Assembly: GCF_027887165.1 (NCBI RefSeq)
Contig: NC_077232.1
Span: forward strand, 5,858,410-5,922,409
Reading direction: 5' to 3'
Length of the DNA stretch: 64,000 nucleotides
Source of the DNA: Monodelphis domestica
Lineage: Eukaryota > Chordata > Mammalia > Didelphimorphia > Didelphidae
Below are positions 12,979-24,888 of this stretch, piece after piece. Position 1 is the stretch's first letter, and each line of letters begins with the position of its first letter. The notes beneath the pieces are model-generated. The model did not search any database. It was not told the DNA's origin and saw only the letters and a list, made by a program, of their open reading frames with translations. Made by a program: the position numbers and the translations under genes.

Positions 12979-13041
<63 letters not shown>
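12979..13041. repeat. Compound (CT)n(CA)n microsatellite
   Basis: A CT run turns directly into a CA run near 13011. Confidence 0.95.
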
Positions 13042-13043
<2 letters not shown>

Positions 13044-13464
13044 GCTCAAGGAGTCTGTACTGTTGGCCCAAATGACTCTCCGGAATGCTTGAGCCACTTC
13101 GCCGCTCTCCGACCCGAGCCTTCCTGTCTCGTCTTTTCCACACGCCCTCCAAGCTTCCTCATTTTCCTTTTCAGTTCTACTAACTAATCTGATGCTGGGC
13201 TGGTCCCTCAGAGCTGTTTTCTCTTGCATTTCTCTAATGGTGAGCGTTTTGTCGGCATGACTGCAGAGAGTCCTAAAAACAGCTTATTCTCTGCCCTAAT
13301 GGGGAGACGACATCCAAACAAGGAATCTGTGGGGTGACTTGGAGATGGATGTTGTGCTTGGTAACCCATGTATAACCGGTGGAACTGCTTGTCACCTGGG
13401 GAGGAGACAGCATGAATCATGGAACCTGGAAAACCTAGTGGACGTCCGTTATTAAAATAAAGAC

Positions 13465-13667
13465 TTTTTTTTTTAAACCCTCACCTTCTGTCTTGGAGTC
13501 AATACTGTGTGTTGGTTCCAAGGCAGAAGAACGGTAAGGGCTAGGCAATGGGCGTCAAGTGACTTGCCCAGGGTCACACAGCCAGGAAGTGTCTAAGGCC
13601 AGATTTGAACCTAGGACCTCCCATCTCTAGGCCTGGCTCGCCATCCACTGAGCCACCCCGCTGCCCC
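13465..13667 (-). repeat. tRNA-derived SINE, type A, with target duplication
   Basis: Full length and flanked by a perfect 11-bp duplication, AAAATAAAGAC, at 13454-13464 and 13668-13678. It is among the younger copies here. Confidence 0.95.
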
Positions 13668-13689
13668 AAAATAAAGACATTTTTAAAAT

Positions 13690-13960
13690 CTGAGATGGAC
13701 AGGATAAGAGCGAAGATGAAGGAGGGCTGGGAAAGGCTACTTGGAGGAGGTGGGATTTAGCCAGGAGTAAGAGATGAGGAAGGATGGTGGACCAGAGAAA
13801 ATGCCCAGAAGCTGAAGAGGGAGACTTTTAGACCTGGCAGGAGGCCAGGGTCACTTCAGGGAGGGAGGCCTAAGAAGACTGGAAGAGGGGAGGGGCTCCC
13901 AACAGAGCCTTTCATATTGATCTGGGAGCCATAGGGAGCCACTGGGTTGATTGAGGAGAG
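13690..13960 (+). repeat. Unclassified old interspersed repeat
   Basis: Contains ggagccatagggagccactg and aagaagactggaag blocks, which recur in diverged form near 41.7 kb and 59.2 kb. Confidence 0.45.
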
Positions 13961-14039
13961 GCCAGGGTGCTGAGATCAGACCTGGGCTGACCTGTTTCCT
14001 GTTCCTCAAGCAGAGCTCCCCATTTCCTGTCTACCTGCC

Positions 14040-14210
14040 TTTGACCCCCCTGCCTGAAAGTGTCTCTCCTTCCTCACCTTCACTTGGACTCTGGTTTCCT
14101 TCCTTCAAGGCTTACCTCGTGGGCCCTTTGCTGCAGGAGCTTTCCCTGATCTCCCCTGCTGCCCCAAATGACCTTCTATCTGTTTTGCAGTCCCTAATGG
14201 AAGGGTGGGG
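14040..14210 (+). repeat. L2-type LINE remnant
   Basis: Has the ttcaaggctta and gagctttccctgatctcccc words of the L2 3' region. Confidence 0.5.
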
Positions 14211-14227
14211 CAGCCTGGGTTCCTGAG

Positions 14228-14410
14228 CTCCAGTCGGATGTCAGACCCTTACTCGGACTGTGACCCTGGACAAGTCACTTAACCATTCAGCTTCCTTGTC
14301 TGTAAAATGATTGGGGGCAGGAAATGGCCAACCACGCCAGCGTCTTGGCCAGGAAAACCCCAGATGGGGGCAGGAAGAGTCAGGCATGACTGAAGAACGC
14401 CTGACCAAGC
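14228..14410 (+). repeat. tRNA-derived SINE, type B
   Basis: Type B differs from type A in its tail: tgtctgtaaaatgattgggg, then ggaaatggccaaccac and gaagagtcaggcatgactga. Three copies of this type were seen in the window. Confidence 0.8.
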
Positions 14411-14656
14411 ACAAATTATAAGGGTGAACCTTGTTTAGACTTCAGCCAAGGGGACGGTGCAAGGTCAGAGGCTTGGAGCCCCAATCTGTAGGGAGTCTGT
14501 CCGTGGCTGTGCTCACCCCTGAAAAGACAGGAAGACCCTTCCATTCTGGAGTCTTCCTTTAGAATCAATGAAAAGAAAAAGTGAGAAGAAAGGAGCCTTA
14601 GTAGTAATTCTCAAAGCACACTATAATGTGGTCATCATCAAAATTGTCCTGTCCTA

Positions 14657-14854
14657 GGGCAGCTAGGTGGCTGAGTGGAGAGAGAGCCAGGCCCGGAGAT
14701 GGGAAGTGCTGGGTTCAAATCTGGCCTCAAAGATTTCCTGGCTTTGTGACCCTAGGCAAGTCACTTAATCCCCATTGCTTAGCCATTACAGCTCTTCTGA
14801 CTTCGAATTATGCTTAGTATTGATTCTAAGACAGAAGGTAAAGGTTTAAAAAAA
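14657..14854 (+). repeat. tRNA-derived SINE, type A
   Basis: Starts gggcagctaggtggc and ends in an A-rich tail. GTCCTAG is found just before (with overlap) and just after the element. Confidence 0.9.
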
Positions 14855-14995
14855 GTATCTGGTCCTAGGTAGGAAATAGAGAAGTTAATCCATGGACTAG
14901 GTTAGGTACACAACATATAGAAGCAAATGAGCACCATTACTTAGTATCTGATAAACCCAAAGATCCCAGCTACAGGGGTAAGAACTCACTATGGT

Positions 14996-15198
14996 TTGTT
15001 TTTTTTTTAACCCTTACTTTCTACCTTAGAATAATACTGTGTATGGGTTCCAAGGCAGAAGAGTAGTAAGGGCTAGGCAGTGGAAGTGAAGTGACTTAGC
15101 CAGGGTCACATAGCTAAAAGTATCTGAGGTTACATTTGAACCCAAGACCTTTCCTCTCTAGGCCTGGCTTACAAATCACTGAGCCAACTGGCTGCTCC
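14996..15198 (-). repeat. tRNA-derived SINE, type A, nested in L1
   Basis: Begins with a T-run on the plus strand and interrupts the L1 at 14860-16775. Confidence 0.88.
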
Positions 15199-16285
15199 CA
15201 ATAACTCGATATTACTAAAATCTATTGGGTAAAACTGGAAGGGAGTTTGGCAGAAACCAGGTATAGACTAACATCTCACACCATACACTAAGATAAGCTC
15301 CAGATGAGTATACAATGTAGACATAAAGGGTGACATCTTAGGCAAATTAGAGGAGCACAGCAGAAATTACCTTTCAGATCAATGGATGGAAGAAGAGTTC
15401 ATGATCAAACAACAGACAGGAAGGATCACAGCAGATAAAAATGGATAATTTTGATTCTGTAGATTTGATTTTTGCCCAAACAAAACGAACAGTCTTTCCA
15501 GCAAGTTTCTCTGACGAAGGTCTCCTCTCTGAGATCTAGAGGGAAATGAGCCAAATTTACAAGAAAAGGCACCATTTCCAAATTGATAGTCAAAGGGTAT
15601 GAACAAGTGCTTTTTGGAAAAAGAAACCTGAGCCATCAAGAAGCAGCCCTTTCATAAGTATATGGAGAAATGCAAATGAAAACCACTCCGAGGCACCAGC
15701 TCATACCTCTCAGTTCGGTTAAGTTGGCAAAAAAAGGAAAATGACCCATGTTGGCGAGACAGCACTTGAATGCACTGTGGGTAGAGTTGTGAACTGGGCC
15801 AATCAGTCTGGAAAGGGATTTGGAACTCTGCCCAATAGGCTACAAAACTATGTCTGCCCTCTGACCTAGCAATGCTACTCCCAAAAAGATGGGAGAAAGA
15901 GGTAAAGGAGCCCTGTGTAGCAGCTCTTTGGTGCTAGTGAAGAACTGCAAAATGACAGAATGCCCATCAGCCGGGGAATGGCTGAACGGCTGCAGCCTGT
16001 GATGGTGATGGAATACTACTATTGTGCTGTAAGAAATGAGGAGGGAATGGGTTCAGAAAAATTGGGGAAGTCTTGTATGAACTGAGGCAGAGAAAAGCAA
16101 GTGGACCCAGGAGAACAATTATATGAGAGCAGCAATACTATGAAGATAATCAACTCTGAAACTTAAAGAACTCTCTGATCAACACAAAGACCCGCCGGAT
16201 GGCTTCCAAATGCAGTTAAATCCCATTTTCTTCTCTTTCTCTCTCTCTTCCTTCCTTTCATTTTTTAGTTGGAACATGGCTGATT

Positions 16286-16486
16286 TTTTTTAAAAAACCC
16301 TTACCTATCTTGGAGTCAACACTGTGTACTGGCTCCAAGGCAAAAGAGGGGTAAGGGCTGGGCAATGGGGGTCAAGTGACTTGCCCAGGGTCACCCAGCT
16401 GGGAAGTGTCTGAGGCCAGATTTGAACCCAAGACCTCCCATCTCTGGGCCTGGCTCTCCATCCACTGAGCTACCCAGCTGCCCCCA
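16286..16486 (-). repeat. tRNA-derived SINE, type A, nested in L1
   Basis: Flanked by a perfect 15-bp duplication, GGAACATGGCTGATT (16271-16285 and 16487-16501). Its insertion postdates the L1. Confidence 0.96.
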
Positions 16487-16775
16487 GGAACATGGCTGAT
16501 TTGAGAATTTATTTTGCATGACTTCATATTTGTTATGCATTTTGTTTTTCTTGCCTTTTCAATGGCTGGGGGAGGAGGAAGAGAGATCATTTGAAACTAA
16601 AAATAAAATTAAAATTTCATTAAAAAAATACACTCAACATGTTACTTTAAAAAATACAGATCTAATTGCCTACCATCTCTGGAAGGGAGGGAGGGAGGGA
16701 GGGAGACAACTTGGATCTTATCATTTTGGAAAATGTATGTTGAAAATTATTACATTTAATTGGACAAATAAGGAG

Positions 16776-17737
16776 TCACCCATTAAATTGCTCCTAGAAC
16801 CCAAAGGAGCGATCGATCACCCCTGCTGGAGAACTAGCCTGCTAGTGGGAGTGCCAGCTGGGAGAGTGAGCCAACCGAGGGTGCCACCCTATGCACGCTC
16901 TTTTCTATTGCTTTGGTCTTTGGGTCCCTCGCACCTAGCGTAGTATCTGGCCTATAACAGGTAGAGATGGTGATTTCAGAACTGAAAATCATGTAGATGG
17001 TGAGTTCGGAGGTGAGAGCCCTCCTTCAGGTCCCCCAAGGACAGCACTTCCTGCCTCCATCCTCACCTTTCAGAGAACCCAAAGGCATCCTGCAAATGGA
17101 ATCTCCAAGGTGGCAGCTTCGAGATCCCTACAGAAAGACTGGCCCTAAGGGGGTACGATGTGGAGGTGACCAGAAAAACCCTCATTCATGGACTCAGCTG
17201 AGTCACCACCCCCAGGCCCAGAATGATCTGATCCCTCATGGTCTGGGAAACCCAACAAAGGGGACTTTTAACCGGGTGCTGACGTTGCCCTCCCGCCTTC
17301 TGCTTGCCCCAGCGCCCCCTGCTCCCAAGGACTTCCCGCACAGCCCCTGGGCACCCTGTTCTGGGAATGGCTCTTGCCTGGCATTGTTGATGAGTGATCA
17401 GAGAAGCTTGCTTACCAGGGGGTGTTTTTCCTTTGGTCACAGCAACCCACAATGACTATCATTGGCTCTTTGGATGGACTGCCATTGACCTGAGCAGAGG
17501 AACATTGATCTGAAAGAGAAGAGAATTCATCCCATGCTGAGCCCACAAGGAATGGCATGCCACTGATGAGTGCTCCATGGCCTTGGAAAGTCCCTGGATG
17601 TCCATTTAAGTCCGTTGCCACATGTCACGAACTCTACCCACAATGTCCAAGTTCCTTTCTTTCTCTTTGTCAAGAAGAGATTGCATCAGTGCTAGATAAG
17701 GTTCTCCTCCCCAGCTATGACTTGTGATGTTTTAGAC
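16776..17737. other. Unassigned intergenic DNA
   Basis: No gene or clear repeat seen. The open frame at 16997-17455 has no recognisable domain. Confidence 0.5.
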
Positions 17738-17946
17738 CCATGTTGGTGAACCAATGGCACGTGTGCCAGAGGGAGCTGCTCCCCTCCCCCTCTCCACCAT
17801 ACCTGAGGATATTTTTCACTTCACCTGCCCCTTTGTCCAGCTGCCCAATGGGAGCTTCCTCCCTCCTGTCTGGGATAAGGGGGAGACTCACATGCAGTGT
17901 GGGGGTTTCTGTTTGGGCACTCGGTCTCAAAGTTTCATCATCACCG
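17738..17946. mobile_element. Small non-autonomous hAT-type DNA transposon
   Basis: The left end reads tgttggtgaaccaatggcac and the right end, complemented, reads a similar ggtgatgatgaaact...gagtgccc. They are imperfect inverted ends like those of marsupial hAT elements (CAGTG-TGGCGAACC). Flanking 8-mers TTTTAGAC (17730) and TTCTAGGT (17947) fit the NTCTAGAN hAT target, with 5 of 8 bases matching. No transposase. Confidence 0.6.
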
Positions 17947-18169
17947 TTCTAGGTTCTTTTCCACTTTTAACATTTTGAGGATTGGAAGGGACCTCAGCAG
18001 TGACCAATCTCACCCAAAATGGCATGTTCAGGGGCATACTCACCAGTCGTTCTTAAAAGGTCAGGCACACTTTTCAGTTGAATTTGCATTATTCACCTTT
18101 TCTCTATCACTTTCTTAGGTCCAGGAACCAATAAAACAATCCAAACTGAGCCCTGGTCTGTAGTGTTTG

Positions 18170-18770
18170 CCCATTTCTGGGGTATAAATGCTCACCCTTA
18201 AAATGTAACGTTTAGCTCAAGAGCCAGGAGACAGGACTGGATGAGTGGCTGTCCAGCCCGTGCCTGAAGGCCCCCAAGGAGGAAGAACCCCCCCCACACA
18301 CACACACCTCTGAGGTGGGCCCTTTCAACATTTTCTCAGCTGCTAGAAATCAGGTGTCATTTCTTGTTCGGGAATTCTGTTAACTTAGTAAAGCGGTGGA
18401 GGAAGTGTTAGTAACACAGACTGAACTTTACAGAATGGGGCCTTTTCCCAGCCAGTGTTTTCAGCCCCAACATTATGGCGGAAATGTTTAAAGTGTTATC
18501 AACTCCGATGGAGCCCGCCCAGGCCCCAGTCATTGTGGGGAGCTGCATGGAGGGGCCGGGAGCCCACCCTACAGTGCAGCATCCACACAGCAACCCCCAG
18601 AAAGCCGGAGAACAAACAGGGCAGAAGGCGCTCCGCCTTCTGGATCTAGTCTAAGCGCGGGAGCCAGGAACTAGCTTCCCCTTCACCGAGGCTCCCTGGC
18701 ACCAAAAACAAACTGTGGCACCGTCCTGGGCAGCTCTAGAGCCTTTAAAAAGTATTGGTGTGAAAGCAAA
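18170..18770. other. Unassigned intergenic DNA, probably old repeat
   Basis: 18198-18375 has words like ancient CR1-related repeats (agtggctgtccagccc, gaggtgggccctttcaac). A short CA run lies at 18293. No gene seen. Confidence 0.4.
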
Positions 18771-18773
18771 ATG

Positions 18774-18925
18774 CAGGGTGCAGTGAGGTGGCTCAAAAGC
18801 CAGGCCTAGAGACAGGAAGTTCTGGGTTCAAATGTGGCCTCAGACACTTCCTAGCTAGGTGGCTGGACTTAACCAGGCTTGCCCAGCCCTTCCCACTCTT
18901 CTGCCTTGGAGCCAACGATTCTAAG
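18774..18925 (+). repeat. tRNA-derived SINE, type A, diverged
   Basis: Recognisable from gttctgggttcaaatgtggc onward; truncated tail. Confidence 0.8.
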
Positions 18926-18984
18926 CTGGGAGGGAAGGAGTTCAGCCACGGTAACCGGCATGTAACCCAGTAAGGCTCCCATCT

Positions 18985-19720
18985 AGATTGGCTTCCTCGT
19001 CTCTTCCTCCATCGCTCCGGCTTCTGCCTCCTGAGGCTGAGCCGAGCAGGTCTAATTCCTCTTCCACGAGAGCCCCCCGGACGGATCCATCCCTCGTTGT
19101 TTCACCCAGTCCTGTATAGCACGGATACGAGGCCCTTCGCCATCCGGGGGGCCTCCCTGGATACCCTCCGACTTGTTTGTCAGTCTCCCTCTCAAACTGG
19201 GATCCCCAGAACTGAACACGACCCCCAACAGGTGGGCCTTTGCTTTTCTTTTTCATTAAAAACCTTTACTTTCTGCCCAAGAATCAAGAATGAGTATTGA
19301 TTCCAAGGCAGAAGAGCACCAAGGGCTAGGCAACGGGGGTTAAGTGACTTGTCCAGGGTCACACAGCTGGGAAGTGTCTGAGGCCAGATTGGAACCCAGG
19401 ACCTCCCATCTCTGGGCCTGACTTTCTATCCACCCAGCTGTCCTCCATGTGGGCCTTTTCAGTTGCAAGATGGTTCAATTTTTGGTCGCTGCTCCAGACT
19501 GGTCTGAGGCGCATTAAAGGCCTTCGCCCATCTCCATACACGCCGATCGGCTCGACTCTGCGCCCCCAGATCTGGCACCCGTAAGACCTGGCATTGCGCC
19601 CTCTGGGGTTTCACCCCATCACACTGAGCTCTCGGCTCTGGCCTGTCTCTGCTGTCTGACAAAGGCCCCTCCCAGAGGCGACAGTCTGTGGTTCTGTGAT
19701 CTGAGAAGGTCTCACGGCAG
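18985..19720 (+). repeat. CR1/L3-like LINE 3' sequence
   Basis: Words such as ggatccccagaactgaacac and cgaggcccttcgccatcc match the 3' region of CR1-type elements. It is split by the type A SINE at 19242-19448. Confidence 0.5.
19242..19448 (-). repeat. tRNA-derived SINE, type A
   Basis: Flanked by GTGGGCCTTT at 19232-19241 and 19449-19458, a perfect 10-bp duplication. Confidence 0.92.
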
Positions 19721-19904
19721 GTCGCGCCAACGGGAGGGACGTCCGCGCTCTGGAGAGTCGGGGCTGGAGGTGAGGGCGGCAGGCTGGCACCGGGCCGGGA
19801 ATGGCCCGAGCAGGTCCGTCCTGCTCCGTTTAGGAAGGCGGCGCCGGCGGGTCAGGGCTGGGGGGACCCGGCGGAGGCGGGCACTGAAACCTGGATCCGC
19901 AGGG

Positions 19905-20163
19905 CTTCCTCCGGGGGGCCTCCTTGGAGCGGGAAAGAGGTAAGCTTAGGACAAATTAAAGGCAGCTCCACTTCCCACAGTGGGGGAGGAAACTGATGGA
20001 ACTCATTATCCTAAGATGTGGTCCAGGCTGGAAATAGAAATCGCTTCACAAAAGGTTTAGATAAATCCATGGATGACAGCCCCATTAAGGAGGTAGTGAG
20101 GGAACCATGGGGTTTGGGGCCCGCAGCTCCCTCCACCGGCCTTGGTGCCACCCCAGAGAAAGG
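19905..20163 (+). repeat. Old dispersed repeat
   Basis: The stretch gaactcattatcctaagatg then aaaggtttagataaatccat is a known type of amniote CR1-related tail; family is uncertain. Confidence 0.4.
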
Positions 20164-20179
20164 CTCAAGAATCATTTCT

Positions 20180-20384
20180 TTTCTTTTTTTTTTTAACCCT
20201 CACCTTCCGTCTTGGAGTCAATACTGTGTATTGGCTCCAAGGCAGAAGAGTGGTCAGGGCTAGGCCATGGGGGTCAAGTGACTTGCCCAGGGTCACACAG
20301 CTGGGAAGTGTCTGAGGCCAGATTTGAACCTGGGACCTGTCTCTAGGCCTGGTTCTCAATCCACTGAGCTACCCAGCTGCCCCC
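20180..20384 (-). repeat. tRNA-derived SINE, type A, with target duplication
   Basis: Perfect 16-bp duplication CTCAAGAATCATTTCT on both sides (20164-20179, 20385-20400). One of the youngest insertions here. Confidence 0.96.
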
Positions 20385-20399
20385 TCAAGAATCATTTCT

Positions 20400-22870
20400 G
20401 TTCCTCCAGCTCTTGGTGCTGACACCACTCTTTGCTGTGAGTGACCCTACTGGACGCTGTGAGGGAAGCAGGACGGCCGGACCATCTTCCTCTCACAGAC
20501 CATGAGACCGAGGCTCGATGGAGGAAGGGCCTTGGTGGGGGGCACCCACTCCGCAGGCTTCTCACTCCTGCAGACTCCCCTGGCACGGCGTCCTCAGAAG
20601 GAGGAGGGCCAACAAGGGAGCATCGACGTGCCCACAACGTCTCCTCAGGAAGGTTCCTTTGAGCCACGACAACCCCGAGAAGTGGGGATGCGAGGATTAT
20701 TGCTGTTCTGCCTTTCTCGATGAGGATCCAGGCTCGGAAAAGAGGCAGACTGGACGGGTGTCTTCCTAACTCTGAGCTCCTGGTGGGGAAAAGCCAGCCA
20801 GGCTTCCGGGGACGGTTCTGTCTCCCTACATTTACCCCCAATTCTTGCTTGGGTAATGTTGGAGCACAAAGAGGGAGCTGGGGCGGGGGGTGAAGACCAG
20901 GCTGGGGCTACCCCTGCAGGGCCAGAAGAGGGCGCTCGATAGACGCCATCGCGAGTTCCAAGTCCCTCTGAGTTGGGTGCCCGGTGCCAGCATCTCTCCC
21001 AGCCACTGATGAGGAAGCGCTGCCTCCGGGCCAGACCCTCCCGCCCTGGTTAAAAGGATAAAATCGCGCAGGCCCTTCCTTCATCATTTCTTTCATTCAT
21101 TCATTCAGGGATGATCAAAGATGCCTCCAAGCCACCCGCCAGCCCTCAGAGGCCAGCCCTGGGAGGAGGGGGAGATCCCAGGCAAACAGGAGCTGTGGGA
21201 GCCTGGCATGGGGGGGGGGAGTCTTGGGACGCGGAGGGGATGGAGCGGGCTCATCTCCAAGGCCCAGCCTACCCACCTCCCAGGAAGCTCCGACCCCCTT
21301 GGAGGACCACCAGAGCCCAAGAGGCCCCTCCTGCCGGGTTCCCTGCCCAAGAGCTCCTCCGGCCCGCGCCGATCCCGATCTGAAGCAGGCCTGAGACTGA
21401 GGGGCGGCGCAGGCTCACCCCCACCCGGAGGCGCCAGCCGCAGAGCAGAAGCGGGGCGCAGTGGGGATCCCCCTTCCCCCAGCTGCAGAAAGCTCTCCCC
21501 ATGCGCCACCCTTAGGGACCGGCCACTGACGCTCGCCAGGCTGGGGGTCCCTGAGCTGCTCTCCCCTGCCGCTGAGCCGGGGCCCATTTTCTGCCTCTCT
21601 GAAGCCCTTTCAGCATTCCACGGCTCCCCCCCCAAGGCTGAGGCTCTCCCCGGCCCCCAGGGAGGCCCAGGTTGGCAGGAAAAACCTGGGGAGGGAGGGA
21701 GGGAGGGCAGAGAGGATCGGGTGGCAGCCGGTGACTCAGCACTTCGGGAGAAGGCCCCCCCAGAGGTACCCCCCAGGGGAGACCGAGTCATGAGGCTGGG
21801 CACAGGTGCCAGGGAGGGGGTCCTGCATTGCCGCAGTCAGGACCCCCCAGAGAGATGCGGCCCCAGAGAGGGGAGGGACCCCAGGGAGCCTCCCGAGCCA
21901 GATTCTTGTGCTAAGCCGGGGAGAGGTCGGGGAGGGCCTGGGCTGGTCCAGGTGCTGTGTCAGGGCCAGGGGGGACACGGGGCAGGGCCAGGCAGGGCAG
22001 AAGGTGAGGTAAGCAGAAACCCCACCGCCTGCCCCCTGGGATTTCCGGTGACATCACAGGGAGCCCAGGGCAAGGCAGGGCTGGCAGCCCTCAGCTCCTG
22101 GCTCCTTCCCTCCTTGGGAAAAGGGAAAGTGTGGCAGGGCTGGCAGCCGCAGGAACACATTCCTGATGGGTTTCCTTCCCCTCCCAGGCTCCCCACCCTC
22201 CTGCCCTCAGCCGCCTCCGCCACTGCCGGCACGCCACCACAAATGCCAGCCGTCTCATGAGCGGGAACCTCCCGGGAGCGAGAATGTCAGCGGGGGTGGG
22301 GCAGCTCTGGGAGTGCCCGCCGGCCCTGAGGGGCGCTGTCACCTCCCCCGCCAGGCCTCGGACCCTTCCCAGCGGGGTGGCCCTGGACAAGTCCCCTGAC
22401 CTCCGTGGCTAGCCGGCCCTCCCTCCTGTCCTGGAACCAGCACAGCAGGGATTCTGAGGCCGAAAGAGGGCTTTTCCCAAGAGTGTCCTGGAAACCGCAG
22501 CCTCCCAGGGGTGGGCCAGTGACAGCCTCTCCTGAGCCCTCCTGGCAGCCCCCGCAGAACGGAGCCAGCTTGTCCACGATGGGCTCCTCCTGGGGCTCCA
22601 GACCTCCTGCCCATGAGCTCCTCCGTGTCTCATCGGGCTCCCGGAGGCACCCAAGGCTCTCCGAGGGCCGCTGCCTGGCACCCAGGCCCAGAGCCGGCTC
22701 CAAAGGCCCAACACTGGTTGAGGGGGAGGTGGGAGTGGACTTGGCTCTTCAGAGGATGCCCCGTGCTCAAGGGAGGAGATGTTGAACTTCAGGGAGTGGA
22801 GGGGGAGGCTCAGAGTCCACAGGGTGCTCGCATGTGGGCAAAAACAGGAAGGATGGCAGATGGCAGGAAG
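20400..22870. other. GC-rich intergenic DNA with long open frames
   Basis: No homologous gene recognised. On the plus strand a frame at 21121-22260 is open for 379 codons, rich in Gly, Pro and Arg. A 232-codon frame overlaps it on the other strand (21105-21803). High GC makes both likely chance products. A CATT run lies near 21090. Confidence 0.5.
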
Positions 22871-22872
22871 CA

Positions 22873-23010
22873 GCGGGCTGGCTCAGTGGCTAATGTGCCA
22901 GGACCTGGGTTCAAATCTAGCCTCAGACACTTCCTAGCTGTGCCATCCCTGGACAAGTCACTTAACCTCCAATGGCATAGCCTTCGCTCTTCTGTTTTAG
23001 AGTTGTTAGG
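22873..23010 (+). repeat. tRNA-derived SINE, type A, 3'-truncated
   Basis: Ends near tcttctgttttagagttg; the A-rich tail is missing. Confidence 0.8.
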
Positions 23011-23064
23011 GGATGAGAGAGAGCGAATTGGCCATAGAGAATTAATCATCAGGACATGTGCTGG

Positions 23065-23540
23065 GTCTCTCCTTCCTCTCTATTTCACCCTTCCCTCTCC
23101 CTCTCCTTATCTTTCTGGGTCTCTCTCCTTCTACTCTCTCTGCCTCTCCTTGTCTTTCCCTCTCTCTCTTTCTTTCTCTCCCTCCTCTTGGCCTCTCTTT
23201 CCCTCTCTCCTGTCTCTTTTTTTGTTTGTTTCTTTTGTTTGTTTGTTTGTTTGTTTGTTTCTTTCTTTCTTTCTCTCCCTCCTCTTGGCCTCTCTTTCCC
23301 TCTCTCTCTTTCTTTCTCTCCCTCCTCTTGGCCTCTCTTTCCCTCTCTCCTGTCTCTTTTTTGTTTGTTTCTTTTTTTGTTTCTTTGTTTGTTTGTTTGT
23401 TTCTTTCTTTCTTCCTTTCTCTCCCTCCTCTTGGCCTCTCTTTCCCTCTCTCTCTTCTCTCCTTTTCTTTCTTTCTTTCTCTCCCTCCTCTCGGCCTCTC
23501 TTTTCCTCTCCCTGCCTCTATTTCTCTCCCTCTCTCCACC
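23065..23540. repeat. CT/TTTC/TTTG minisatellite
   Basis: The block ctccctcctcttggcctc recurs about six times, separated by TTTG and TTTC runs. It is almost purine-free. Confidence 0.95.
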
Positions 23541-23559
23541 CCAAACAAGGGAATTAATC

Positions 23560-24660
23560 ATTTCTCCTGTTGCCTTCATGATCATTTCATCCTTGGAAAG
23601 ATGGCGGAACCCAGAAGGGGCCTTTCCTCCCTCCCAATCTGCTTCTTGCCAAGGAGGAAGAGTGAGTTGTTGGGCAGAAGTGATGGAAACCTTTGGAGGA
23701 GGAGAGGAAACCTGAGCATGGGCTGACACGAATGAGGTGCCCTGGGTTATGGGAGAGCAGACTTCCCAGGCCTCCGAGGAGGGGAGGGAGGATCCCGCGG
23801 TCTAAAGTTCTCCGTGGAAGTTAGCCAAGGAAGAATGGAAAGCTCCCAACGATGAAGCTCTCAGACACAAGGGGAACGTTCTGAGGAGGAAAGGAAATTG
23901 TGTGCCGTGTGAGGCGGATCATCAGGGAACTCCCTCACCCTCGTCGAGTGTTAACAGCCTTACAGGACAGATGGAAGGAGAGGAGGTGCCCGGAGAGCCT
24001 CCGCCGTGGCCCAAGCTGGGAAGAGCCCCTTGGAAGGGCCGGAGAGGCGGACAGGAGGCGTCTGAGAGCCGCCAGGGCTGATCCAAGAGAGGGCTGGGCT
24101 TGTAGAGAAACTCAGGAAGGGAAGGCTCCGGTGTGATGGGGAGATGACAGCCGGCAGAGTGGCTCATCCATCGCTTGTTCACCTCCTGTTTACTCTATGG
24201 GGAGAAGATCTTCGGCCCAGGCAGGAGGAAGGAAGGAACCAAAATGGCGGCTGGAGCAGGAAGAGGCAGGCTGGATACCGGGCCAGGAAGGGAGCCCCTT
24301 CCCGTCTGTCTGCCTGGAGATGGGACTCCTGTGCCTGGGCAGCCCTCTCTGAAAGGGCCCTGAGCAGAGCCCACCTCGAGGAACATCATCTTGGGAGTCG
24401 TGCTGATCTTCTGGGGAGTTTTCAGGCACCAGCAGCCAGCTTGGGGAAGAGCCTGGAGATTCTGCCACATGAACGTGGCTGAGGAAAATGAGAATGTCTG
24501 AGCTGGAGGAAAGAAGACAGGCAAAGGGTTCGACTGGTTCTGCTGGGCCCTAGAGGTGAGAGCGAGGAGACATGGTGCCAACAGATCCACAGGGGCCCGA
24601 GGAAAGGAAACCAGAGCTATCCAAGTGCGGTGGGCTGCTGCTCCCCTGCAATGGATGCCC
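23560..24660. other. Unassigned intergenic DNA
   Basis: No gene, repeat or conserved-looking exon seen. Confidence 0.5.
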
Positions 24661-24677
24661 ATTTAGAAATGTAATAG

Positions 24678-24879
24678 GGGGCGGCTGGGTAGCTCAGTGG
24701 ATGGTGAGCCAGGCCTAGAGATGGGAGGTCCTGGGTTCAAATCTGACCGCAGACACTTCCCAGATGGGTGACCCTGGACAAGGCCCTTCCCCACCATGGC
24801 CCACCCCTTATCGCTCTTCTGCCTCAGAACCAATACCCAGTATTGACTCCAAGACGGCCGGTGAGGGTTGAGAAAAGAG
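24678..24879 (+). repeat. tRNA-derived SINE, type A
   Basis: Full length. ATGTAATAG occurs at 24669-24677 and 24880-24888, a 9-bp target duplication. Confidence 0.93.
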
Positions 24880-24888
24880 ATGTAATAG

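Larger units (their letters stand above)
14860..16775 (+). repeat. L1 LINE, 3' part of ORF2 plus 3' UTR
   Basis: A 5'-truncated L1 in plus orientation. It contains typical ORF2 C-terminal words (aaatgcaaatgaaaaccact, ccgggg-aatggctgaac, ggaatactactattgtgctg) and ends in a GGGA run and an A-rich tail. Frames are interrupted throughout. Two type A SINEs have inserted into it, at 14996 and 16286. Confidence 0.88.

Noticed and set aside
14690-14760. tRNA gene
   Set aside because: The B box (gttcaaatct) belongs to a SINE head; there is no tRNA-length cloverleaf, and the same head occurs in more than twenty repeats.
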